NCBI GenBank assembly: GCA_934133015.1
Contig: CAKPAQ010000050.1
Span: forward strand, 1 to 6,376
DNA: 6,376 nt
Source of the DNA: an uncultured Bacilli bacterium
GTDB lineage: Bacteria; Bacillota_I; Bacilli_A; RF39; UBA660
Direction: 5' to 3'
Both the position numbers and the translations under genes were made by a program. Each line of letters opens with the position of its first letter. Positions within the stretch are counted from its first letter, which is position 1. The notes under the pieces were generated by a model. That model saw only the letters and a program-made list of their open reading frames with translations, had not been told where the DNA came from and made no database searches. Positions 1 through 5,807 of the stretch are shown piece by piece.

Positions 1-197
1 GTTAATTGTATTCCTGTTTTTACACCTGTATTTTCTGTATACAAAAACTTCAATGTTCCTGCCGTTATGGTATTATCTGTTGTACCTAACTTAGTATAAG
101 TAAATATGGCATACGTTATTCCTATTGTTATTACTATTAAGCCTATTAATCCTACAACTGATAAAACCAGAGCTTTCTTTTTATTATCTCTTTTCAC
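1..197 (-). CDS. SipW-class signal-peptide protein, N-terminal part (gene cut by left edge)
   Basis: Sixty-five N-terminal codons are visible and the rest lies left of the window. Translation from a GTG at 195-197 gives a basic start (MKRDNKKKA), a hydrophobic segment at about residues 9-28, then TYAIFTYT (28-35) and NTITAGTLKF (42-51). This order of charged start, hydrophobic core, TYA-x-F and a downstream N-x-(I/T)-x-AGTL matches the signal-peptide class of TasA/CalY-like exported proteins processed by the signal peptidase SipW; cleavage is expected near residue 30. The GTG start is supported by AAGGAAGG seven bases upstream (205-212), and no better ATG was found. Such proteins usually form extracellular fibres or surface-attached proteins, but the mature domain is missing, so its role cannot be stated. 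No sipW gene is in the window. The gene is separated from the ABC operon by a terminator and may have its own promoter. Confidence 0.75.
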   Translation of the reverse strand, partial: MKRDNKKKALVLSVVGLIGLIVITIGITYAIFTYTKLGTTDNTITAGTLKFLYTENTGVKTGIQL

Positions 198-232
198 AAA
201 TATACCTTCCTTCTAGTTTATTTTACAAATCA

Positions 233-263
233 ATTCTATCATAGCTACCCCCTCCCATGTCAA
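233..263 (-). promoter_or_regulatory. Candidate promoter for the SipW-class protein gene
   Basis: On the minus strand a perfect TTGACA (258-263) is followed after 19 bases by TAGAAT (233-238), itself preceded by TGA as in an extended -10 element. The spacer is longer than the usual 17 bases, which the extended -10 could offset. The start codon lies about 36 bases downstream of the -10 box. The spacer is G-rich (TGGGAGGGGG), unusual in this AT-rich sequence. The call is from motif matching only. Confidence 0.4.
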
Positions 264-276
264 TATGGGGGTGGTA
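246..276. repeat. Imperfect GC-rich inverted repeat around the -35 box
   Basis: TACCCCCTCCCAT (246-258) is nearly the reverse complement of ATGGGGGTGGTA (265-276), with a six-base loop (259-264), one bulge and one or two mismatches. It is the only GC-rich stretch in the noncoding part of the window. The candidate -35 TTGACA sits across its loop, so a repressor or activator site is plausible. It is not followed by a T-run on either strand, so I do not read it as a terminator. Confidence 0.45.
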
Positions 277-296
277 ATTTTCAGGATAAAAACGTG

Positions 297-321
297 AAAA
301 AAATCACTAAAGTGTGTAGTG
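297..321 (-). terminator. Possible weak secondary terminator
   Basis: On the minus strand CACTA and TAGTG (317-321 and 305-309) form a 5-bp stem with a seven-base loop, followed by one A and seven Ts (297-303). The stem is short for an independent terminator. It may act as a backup to the stronger hairpin about 40 bases upstream, or be chance in AT-rich DNA. Confidence 0.25.
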
Positions 322-352
322 GTAAACTTAAAGTAGACAATTGTGTACATAG

Positions 353-381
353 AAAAAGGTCATATGTATCAAACATATGAC
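353..381 (-). terminator. Intrinsic terminator of the ABC exporter operon
   Basis: On the minus strand, 29 bases after the permease stop codon, GTCATATGT (373-381) pairs perfectly with ACATATGAC (359-367) across a five-base loop. One C and then five Ts follow (353-357). A 9-bp stem with a T-tract is a good rho-independent terminator. It separates the exporter genes from the SipW-class gene. Confidence 0.8.
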
Positions 382-410
382 ATTAAACGTTATTTATTAA
401 ATTAACCTAT

Positions 411-1718
411 TTATTTTGATTTAGCAGCTTTAAATAACCTAGACCAAATCTTATCAGTCGAATAATTTAAAATCCCTACCTTATATATTTTAAGTCCATA
501 TTTAACCGCTACAAAATTAAATATAATTAATACTACTATTGATATTAATACATCAAATACGGTTATTTGTCCTAAAACTAAAAGAGCTGGTGATAATAAG
601 CAAGAAATAAATGGAAAATATGAAAGAATCCTAATTAATAAAGAACCATTAAATACTCCTGCCATAATAGCTAAATAATAAGCTAGTAAACTAACTAACA
701 TAATTGGAGTTTGAATCTGTTGATAATCATCCATATTTACTGTCATAGAAGCCAAAACTCCAGCTACTAATGAATAAGCAATGAAAGACAATAACATTAA
801 AATTAAAGTTAACGGAATTAAATAATAAAATTTATCTACTAAACCACTCGTTGATAATGTATTAAATATTTCTCCAATATTATCTGTTAAATCAGTTGCA
901 ACAGGATTTAACATATTTCTAATCAATAATCCTATTCCCGAATAAGTAAGTAATAATATACCTTGTAGAATAACAAATGTATTAGCAGCTAGTATCTTAG
1001 AAAAAAAATGTGTCTTAGGACTTACATTAGAAATAATAACTTCCATACTTCTAGTTGATTTTTCTTCATTAATTTCAGAACCTAACATTTGTACCAAAAA
1101 GATAATTAACATAAAAAATGGTAATATTACAGTTGGAAAAACAGTACCCATTATAATAGACATACTCTCATCACCAGTTTTAGCTTCATTATCTAATATT
1201 ATTCTATCAATATTAATAGGTGATGATATTTTATTTAATTCTTCTAAATCAATATTAGTAAGACTCATAGCTATTTTAGTTTTAGTAGAAGTTAAAGCCT
1301 GTACTAACATTTGATAATATAATGAATCAATTTTACTATTAGTAATTATTTTAGCCTTTAAATAATTATCTTCATCTGAATCAAAAATTATAGCTACCTT
1401 ATCATTATCCTTAACTTCCTCTTTTAATGATTCTTCATCTCCATCAAATGATAAAAAATCTGTTTTATAATCATTAGCCAAAATATCATTTGCTTCATTT
1501 AAATTCTTTTTAAAGACATCACTAGTATAACCAGTTTTATCTAATATAACTACAGTAGTTTTATCATTAAAATCGCCACCAAAAAGATTAATAATACTAT
1601 CTATATTTATTATACCAATAATAGAAATCATAATTATTAAATTAGCAATTAAAAACCATTTTGTTTTCATTTTCTTCTTAAGCGAATAACTAACTAAATA
1701 CCAAAATTTACGATTCAT
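411..1718 (-). CDS. ABC-2 type exporter permease, YhaP/NatB-like
   Basis: This is the membrane subunit (435 aa) of an ABC exporter, paired with the ATPase gene just upstream. One hydrophobic helix lies at about residues 22-42. A hydrophilic, probably extracytoplasmic domain of about 140 residues follows (about 45-185), then a C-terminal bundle of about six helices (roughly 188-213, 243-267, 298-326, 338-357, 362-385, 388-408). The segment NEEKSTRSMEVIISNVSP (217-234) after the second helix is the cytoplasmic coupling motif usual in ABC2_membrane_3/NatB proteins (EK-x-x-R-x-x-EVxxxS-P). I chose the ATG at 1716-1718, not the GTG three codons upstream, because AGGTGAG (1723-1729) is correctly spaced only for the ATG. 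It overlaps the ATPase gene by 11 bp, implying translational coupling. B. subtilis NatB exports sodium and YhaP is poorly defined; the substrate here cannot be read from the sequence. Confidence 0.88.
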   Translation of the reverse strand: MNRKFWYLVSYSLKKKMKTKWFLIANLIIMISIIGIINIDSIINLFGGDFNDKTTVVILDKTGYTSDVFKKNLNEANDILANDYKTDFLSFDGDEESLKEEVKDNDKVAIIFDSDEDNYLKAKIITNSKIDSLYYQMLVQALTSTKTKIAMSLTNIDLEELNKISSPINIDRIILDNEAKTGDESMSIIMGTVFPTVILPFFMLIIFLVQMLGSEINEEKSTRSMEVIISNVSPKTHFFSKILAANTFVILQGILLLTYSGIGLLIRNMLNPVATDLTDNIGEIFNTLSTSGLVDKFYYLIPLTLILMLLSFIAYSLVAGVLASMTVNMDDYQQIQTPIMLVSLLAYYLAIMAGVFNGSLLIRILSYFPFISCLLSPALLVLGQITVFDVLISIVVLIIFNFVAVKYGLKIYKVGILNYSTDKIWSRLFKAAKSK

Positions 1719-2604
1719 ACTTCTCACCTACACTTTCAATAAATATTTCATTTAGTGTTGGTTCTAATGTTATAAATTTTGAAACATTGTAATTAGCTAT
1801 TTTTTTAAAGACATATGGTACAACACTATCATCTGCTATTTTTACTACATACTCATTAGCTAACTTGGTAACATCAATTACCCCTTCTACTTCTTTCAAT
1901 TTATCAGGTTCTATATCACCAACAATATGAATATTCTTTTTTCGATAATTCTTTTTAATATCTTTTAAATAACCCTCTAAAACAACTTTACCTTTTACTA
2001 AAATAATTAATTTCTCACAAAACATTTCAATATGTTCCATTTGATGTGAAGAAAAAATTATAGAACATCCACTACTTTGTAATTCATAAATAGCCTGTTT
2101 AAACATTTCAACATTTATTGGATCAAGTCCTGTAAATGGTTCATCAAGAATTAATAATTTAGGATCATTTATAACTGCTGAAATGAACTGAATCTTTTGT
2201 TGATTTCCTTTTGATAATTCTTTTATTTTTCTATTTTTATACTCAGTTATATGAAATTTTTCTAACCAAATATCTAATTTTTTATTTATACTTTTTTCAG
2301 TCATACCTTTTAACATACCATAATATATAATTTGTTCTTTAACTGTTAATTTAGTAAGTAAACTTCTTTCTTCCGTAACAAAGCCTATTTTATCAGTAAT
2401 ACTATAATCAATTTTCTTACCATCTAATAATACTTTACCGCTATCAGCGTCAAGTAAACCCATTATTATCCTAAATGTAGTTGTTTTACCTGCACCATTA
2501 GCACCAAGTAATCCAAATATTTCTCCATCTTTAACTGAAAATGATAAATTATCTACTGCTTTATTCATACCGTATGATTTTGATATATTTTCTACTTTTA
2601 ACAT
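1708..2604 (-). CDS. ABC exporter ATP-binding protein, YhaQ/NatA-like
   Basis: This is the nucleotide-binding subunit (298 aa) driving the adjacent permease at the inner face of the membrane. All ATPase motifs are present: Walker A GANGAGKT (34-41), signature LSKGNQQ (130-136), Walker B LLILDEP (150-156), D-loop GLDP (159-162) and switch histidine H187. The Q-loop region reads GFVTEER (74-80), with Glu in place of the common Gln; the related G-x-x-P/T-EER form is typical of the COG4152/YhaQ subgroup and is not a defect. A C-terminal domain (about 215-295) resembles DUF4162, seen in the same subgroup. The start is the ATG at 2602-2604, which has GGAGG five bases upstream and gives the family's usual opening MLKVENISKSYG. 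An in-frame ATG seven codons earlier lies inside a terminator hairpin and has no ribosome binding site. No own promoter was recognised; a hairpin with a T-run directly precedes the ribosome binding site. Confidence 0.93.
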   Translation of the reverse strand: MLKVENISKSYGMNKAVDNLSFSVKDGEIFGLLGANGAGKTTTFRIIMGLLDADSGKVLLDGKKIDYSITDKIGFVTEERSLLTKLTVKEQIIYYGMLKGMTEKSINKKLDIWLEKFHITEYKNRKIKELSKGNQQKIQFISAVINDPKLLILDEPFTGLDPINVEMFKQAIYELQSSGCSIIFSSHQMEHIEMFCEKLIILVKGKVVLEGYLKDIKKNYRKKNIHIVGDIEPDKLKEVEGVIDVTKLANEYVVKIADDSVVPYVFKKIANYNVSKFITLEPTLNEIFIESVGEKYES

Positions 2605-2607
2605 CTT

Positions 2608-2614
2608 ATCCTCC
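2608..2614 (-). promoter_or_regulatory. Ribosome binding site that fixes the ATPase start
   Basis: GGAGGAT on the minus strand, with GGAGG five bases before the ATG at 2602-2604. It starts immediately after the T-run of the hairpin at 2620-2641, so read-through transcripts would carry a stem-loop about seven bases upstream of it. Confidence 0.75.
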
Positions 2615-2641
2615 AAAAAAAGCATTGCCTAAGCAATGCTT
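2615..2641 (-). terminator. Intrinsic terminator or attenuator between lipoprotein and ABC genes
   Basis: On the minus strand AGCATTGC (2633-2640) pairs perfectly with GCAATGCT (2621-2628) across a four-base TTAG loop. One further A-T pair (2641/2620) makes nine, and a run of seven Ts (2615-2621) overlaps the end of the stem. The stem begins four bases after the lipoprotein stop codon and the T-run touches the GGAGG of the ATPase gene. It should end most transcripts of the Tim44-SPFH-lipoprotein unit. Whether some read through into the exporter genes cannot be told from sequence. Confidence 0.85.
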
Positions 2642-2645
2642 ACTA

Positions 2646-3116
2646 TTATTTACAAGTTGTTCCGATACTTTCGTAAAGAGTTTTAATATCATCAACTAAG
2701 ATTTTACCATCTTTTATTAAAGATTCATTAGCTGAATCAATTTCTATTAATTTTGCAGTATCTACTTTACTATAATCAATTTCAACTTTACTTGTTAGAG
2801 TATTACCATCAATACTTACATCATAATTATAATATTTAATACCCTTATAAGGACTATACATACTTTCAATTTGTTCTTTATAAGCATCTAAATTACTTTC
2901 ATCATCTGAAATAACTTTTTCTGTTGAATCAATAACTGTTACATAATTACCTTTAGACTTAACAACATATTTAAACTCTGCTTTGATTCCATCAGAAATA
3001 GTAGCATTTCTAGTACAAGTCATAGTTTTTTCAGTATCATCATTACCACAACCTGTTACTATAACAGCAACAAATACTAATAATAATAGACATAAACATT
3101 TTTTTAAATTTTTCAT
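2646..3116 (-). CDS. Small surface lipoprotein, YehR/DUF1307-like
   Basis: A 156-residue lipoprotein. Lysines (MKNLKK) precede a hydrophobic stretch (about 7-20) and a lipobox ending VTGC, with Cys23 as the expected lipidated residue, so the mature protein is tethered to the outer face of the membrane. The rest is a small charged domain. The segment KGIKYYNYDVSIDG (91-104) followed by LTSKVEIDYSKVD (107-119) resembles YehR/DUF1307 lipoproteins, whose function is unknown; I make this match from memory. Cys34 and Cys155 could form a disulfide between the ends of the domain. The ATG is preceded by AGGTGAGG (3121-3128). It follows the SPFH gene by 23 bases with no terminator between, so they are probably co-transcribed, and a strong terminator follows its stop. 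It could also be described simply as a hypothetical lipoprotein. Confidence 0.72.
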   Translation of the reverse strand: MKNLKKCLCLLLLVFVAVIVTGCGNDDTEKTMTCTRNATISDGIKAEFKYVVKSKGNYVTVIDSTEKVISDDESNLDAYKEQIESMYSPYKGIKYYNYDVSIDGNTLTSKVEIDYSKVDTAKLIEIDSANESLIKDGKILVDDIKTLYESIGTTCK

Positions 3117-3139
3117 ATTCCCTCACCTATAATTTAATA

Positions 3140-4318
3140 TTATTTAACTTCTTTGCCACAATTACTGCAGAATTTTCCAGTTATTGGAGTTCCACATTCA
3201 CTACAAAACTTTGGTAATTGTTCAGTAGCTACTTCTTCTTGAACAGGTTCAACCTTTTCTTTTTCCTCAACTACAGGTTCACTAGCAGCAGGTCTAGCAA
3301 ATGGATCAACTGGTGCTTGTTGAGGTTGTTGGTTATTATTATTAAATGGTGCTTGACTAGCTCCACCAACCATACCACCAGATGCCATATTCATCATTCC
3401 AACACCCATGAAACCTTGACTAGCTCCATTAGCATTATTAGCAGCATCTTGTACTGCATTAGCATAAGCTCCAACAAGTGTACCTTGTTGCATCATACTA
3501 TTAGAAGATAATTCATAATTGTCAATCTTCTTAGAAGATTCATCATCAAGTGAAACACTTTCAACAATAAAACCTACTAATTGAAGCCCACGATTACGGA
3601 TAGCTTCATCAAATACTTTAGCATCCATTGTCTTTTTAATAGTATCAGTTTGACTAGGTAACTCCAATACTGGAACTTTATGTTCACTATTACCAAGTTC
3701 ATTTAATACATTTTGGAAAGAACCAATTACTTCAGAACGCATTTGTTCAGTAATTTCTTCTTTAGTAACAACATCAGCTGTACCAGCATGTATTCTCATA
3801 AATGTAGCAGGATCACTAATACGGAAAGTATATTTACCATAACATCTAACTTCAACACGAAGTGGTGAATAAGTACCTGTCATTTGATTTGGAATTGGAT
3901 GAGACCAATCTTGGAAAACAATTGGTGTTGCAGTTCCAAACTTATTATCTAATATTTCTTTAGCATTAAAGAAGAATACTGCTTGTTCTTTAGCAGGTGC
4001 ACCATTATATTTGAAACGTTGCCACATTTCACCAAACACCTTACCAAATTGTCCACCAAAGAATGATGGTGAAGATGATTGATCAAACTCATATACACCT
4101 TCTTCAGCAGTCGCATCAACGATACTACCAGAATCGTAAATTACAGCTACCTGTCCAGGTGCAACCATAATTCTACTACCCTTTGAAATTTGTCCAGTCG
4201 GAGTAGTAACTTTTCTCATCAAAATCTCATTACCCATGTCTTCACATTTAATCAGATCTTGCCATTGTTCATGAAGAGTTCCTCCAACTGATGAAACCAT
4301 TGATTTAATTAAACCCAT
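3140..4318 (-). CDS. SPFH-domain protein with C-terminal zinc ribbon (YdjI-like, COG4260)
   Basis: A 392-residue protein of the stomatin/prohibitin superfamily, in the bacterial group often labelled virion core protein-like. An N-terminal part (1-45) leads into the SPFH domain (about 45-265), which opens with KGSRIMVAPGQVAVIYDSG (46-64) and contains VEVRCYGKYTFRISDP (155-170). A low-complexity linker rich in Gly, Met, Asn, Gln, Pro and then Glu (about 275-365) joins it to a zinc ribbon with Cys372, Cys375, Cys384 and Cys387 (CSECG, CSNCG). There is no transmembrane segment; such proteins usually assemble on the inner face of the membrane. In B. subtilis the relative YdjI is encoded with envelope-stress genes including a PspA homologue; that is family knowledge, and no pspA is in this window. 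The start has a perfect AAGGAGGT seven bases upstream, 18 bases after the Tim44-like gene, so the two are co-transcribed and may act together. Its biochemical role is unproven. Confidence 0.88.
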   Translation of the reverse strand: MGLIKSMVSSVGGTLHEQWQDLIKCEDMGNEILMRKVTTPTGQISKGSRIMVAPGQVAVIYDSGSIVDATAEEGVYEFDQSSSPSFFGGQFGKVFGEMWQRFKYNGAPAKEQAVFFFNAKEILDNKFGTATPIVFQDWSHPIPNQMTGTYSPLRVEVRCYGKYTFRISDPATFMRIHAGTADVVTKEEITEQMRSEVIGSFQNVLNELGNSEHKVPVLELPSQTDTIKKTMDAKVFDEAIRNRGLQLVGFIVESVSLDDESSKKIDNYELSSNSMMQQGTLVGAYANAVQDAANNANGASQGFMGVGMMNMASGGMVGGASQAPFNNNNQQPQQAPVDPFARPAASEPVVEEKEKVEPVQEEVATEQLPKFCSECGTPITGKFCSNCGKEVK

Positions 4319-4336
4319 TTAATTTACCTCCTTATT

Positions 4337-5098
4337 TCAATAGTCTTCTTTCAAATCTACAATTTTCCAACATTTCTGTAAATTAGCTACAGTAATGTTA
4401 AGACCACTTTTACAATATGAACAAGTCTTTTTTTCAAACGAAGAAATTGGACTTCCGCAATTAGGACAATTTATACCTAATACTTGAATATCAAAACCAG
4501 CCTTATTAGTATCATATATATAAACATAAGATACTGTATAACGAGTTTGTTTTTTTCTCTTATTTGAAATAACAGTCTTGCCATTTTGTATTTTTTCATA
4601 GTAATACTCTAATGATGTAGATATATCTAATTTTACCACATTTTTTGTTTTATGGTAGCTTTTTATCGCATGTTTATGAAAAATTATGTCATCATAGCGA
4701 TATTTTACATTATTATCTATTAAATCTCTAATCTGATTTACTAATTTACCACGAATTAAATCATAATCAGAATTATTAAATGCTGCTAAATTTTCACTTT
4801 CAATATTATTCAATATATGTCTAATATATTCTTCTGTTTTAGTATAAAATTCTTTTTCATTAAAATCAGGAAAATCTTTTAAAATAGTTGGTAAATAAAT
4901 ATTAGTCATTCCATTTACTTGTTTATGTTTAATCATATTTTCTTCTCTTGCGTCTTTTATTGCCTGAAATAATTTTGAAAAAGAATAACCACTATAACCA
5001 TATTTATTTAAAATAAGTCTTACCATTACTATTAAAATAAATAATAATGCTAAAAAGCCAAACACAATACCTAACATAATTTTTAATATTGTAAGCAT
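4337..5098 (-). CDS. Membrane-anchored Tim44-like domain protein with C-terminal zinc ribbon
   Basis: A 253-residue protein. One N-terminal transmembrane helix (about 5-30) is followed by a basic and charged region, then a Tim44-like domain (about 75-205). That domain begins FPDFNEKEFYTKTEEYI (76-92), a pattern of acidic-aromatic F-x-x-x-x-F followed by a long helix, as in bacterial Tim44-like proteins often annotated as zinc-ribbon transport proteins. A zinc ribbon follows with Cys211, Cys214, Cys226 and Cys229 (CPNCG, CSYC). The mitochondrial Tim44 domain binds membranes and recruits import factors; the bacterial role is not established. The ATG at 5096-5098 has GAGGTG eight bases upstream. 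It is the first gene after a terminator and a candidate promoter, and it is followed after 18 bases by the SPFH gene. Both carry a C-terminal zinc ribbon. The Tim44 assignment is by pattern; a hypothetical zinc-ribbon membrane protein is the safe fallback. Confidence 0.72.
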   Translation of the reverse strand: MLTILKIMLGIVFGFLALLFILIVMVRLILNKYGYSGYSFSKLFQAIKDAREENMIKHKQVNGMTNIYLPTILKDFPDFNEKEFYTKTEEYIRHILNNIESENLAAFNNSDYDLIRGKLVNQIRDLIDNNVKYRYDDIIFHKHAIKSYHKTKNVVKLDISTSLEYYYEKIQNGKTVISNKRKKQTRYTVSYVYIYDTNKAGFDIQVLGINCPNCGSPISSFEKKTCSYCKSGLNITVANLQKCWKIVDLKEDY

Positions 5099-5149
5099 TA
5101 CTACATCACCTCGTATAAATATATATTACTACTTATTAAATATATTCTA

Positions 5150-5158
5150 ATTGTATCA
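5150..5158 (-). promoter_or_regulatory. Candidate extended -10 promoter for the Tim44/SPFH operon
   Basis: The minus strand reads TGATACAAT: TACAAT (5150-5155) differs from the consensus TATAAT at one base and carries an upstream TGA. No good -35 box is present at the expected distance, where the sequence is the T-rich tail of the preceding terminator; extended -10 promoters can work without one. Transcription from here would give a leader of about 45 bases before the start codon. Confidence 0.45.
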
Positions 5159-5173
5159 AATTTAATCTAAAAT

Positions 5174-5212
5174 AAAAAGATACTTTTAAAAATACCTCTA
5201 AAGTATCTTTTT
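5174..5212 (-). terminator. Terminator overlapping the 3' end of the HAM1-like gene
   Basis: AAAAAGATACTTT (5174-5186) and AAAGTATCTTTTT (5200-5212) form a perfect 13-bp stem with a 13-base loop. On the minus strand the first arm is made of the last HAM1 codons (Lys-Lys-Ile-Leu) and part of the TAG stop (5198-5200); the second arm ends in the T-tract. The plus strand also has a run of eight Ts, so the element could work in both directions, but no plus-strand gene needs it. Confidence 0.8.
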
Positions 5213-5806
5213 TTTACAATAACCCATTGCATTTTTTCTATACCAAGTAATAAATTGTTCTTTAGCAGAAACATGATCTACTTTTCTATTATTTCTTTCT
5301 TCGTCAGTCATTTCAGCCAAAGTTTTATCAGAACCACTCGGACTAAATACATACCATAAATCGCTTCTCATAACATCATTTTTTATACCTCTTTTTTCAT
5401 AGGTTAATACTCCTTTATTAATCCCATTAAATTGCAATAATGTAACTCCATCATAATAAGTTAAACAATCTAAAAATTGACATCCCCTATCACTAACATC
5501 TTTCATATCAATCAATAATTTATCAATATTTTTAGATAAACCACTTCTATGAACAAAAGCACCAGGATAATTGGGATTATTAGGATAATTATAAATATTA
5601 AATCCTGAATCAATCACAAAACATGGTCTTTTTAAAGCATCATATGCTTGTATTACTTTGTTTTTAGAAATATAATTTATATCATTTATTTCAGGTTCAT
5701 CAAATTCCATTATTACTATTTCGATTGGTATTTTTTCTTCCATAAATTTTTTTTTCATTTCATTACCCTTATTTATATTACCGGTTACAAAAGCTAATTT
5801 ATCCAT
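5198..5806 (-). CDS. Divergent HAM1/RdgB-family nucleoside triphosphate pyrophosphatase
   Basis: A 202-residue protein of about family length. Family proteins hydrolyse dITP/XTP-type nucleotides to monophosphate and pyrophosphate. Conserved here: the nucleotide-binding start FVTGNINKGNE (6-16, with Lys13), DSGF (66-69) with the catalytic Asp66, PGAFVHR (81-87), and SPSGSDKTLAEMTDEER (155-171) matching the P-x-G-x-x-x-T-x-AEM block. Changed: the FG(Y/W)DP motif reads LWYVF (150-154), without its Gly, Asp or Pro, and the SHR triad reads DHV (177-179). Those two sites contact the purine base in characterised enzymes, so a shifted specificity is likely and the usual housecleaning role less certain. 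The ATG lies 1 base after the upstream stop, and its AGGAGA (5815-5820) is encoded in the last codons of the upstream gene, so translation is coupled. A terminator overlaps its 3' end. The housekeeping name rdgB is not applied because of the divergence. Confidence 0.78.
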   Translation of the reverse strand: MDKLAFVTGNINKGNEMKKKFMEEKIPIEIVIMEFDEPEINDINYISKNKVIQAYDALKRPCFVIDSGFNIYNYPNNPNYPGAFVHRSGLSKNIDKLLIDMKDVSDRGCQFLDCLTYYDGVTLLQFNGINKGVLTYEKRGIKNDVMRSDLWYVFSPSGSDKTLAEMTDEERNNRKVDHVSAKEQFITWYRKNAMGYCKKKIL

Positions 5807-5807
5807 C

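Noticed and set aside
1719..1727. GTG start three codons upstream for the permease
   Set aside because: It has no Shine-Dalgarno sequence at a proper distance, and its own bases form part of the AGGTGAG that serves the ATG at 1716-1718.
2605..2625. ATG start seven codons upstream for the ABC ATPase
   Set aside because: It lies within the terminator hairpin and its T-run, downstream of no ribosome binding site. The family normally begins at the later methionine.
3218..3511. Plus-strand open frame of 97 codons
   Set aside because: It lies antisense inside the SPFH gene over its low-complexity linker. The translation is Ser/Thr/Ile/His-rich and resembles no protein, and no ribosome binding site precedes it.
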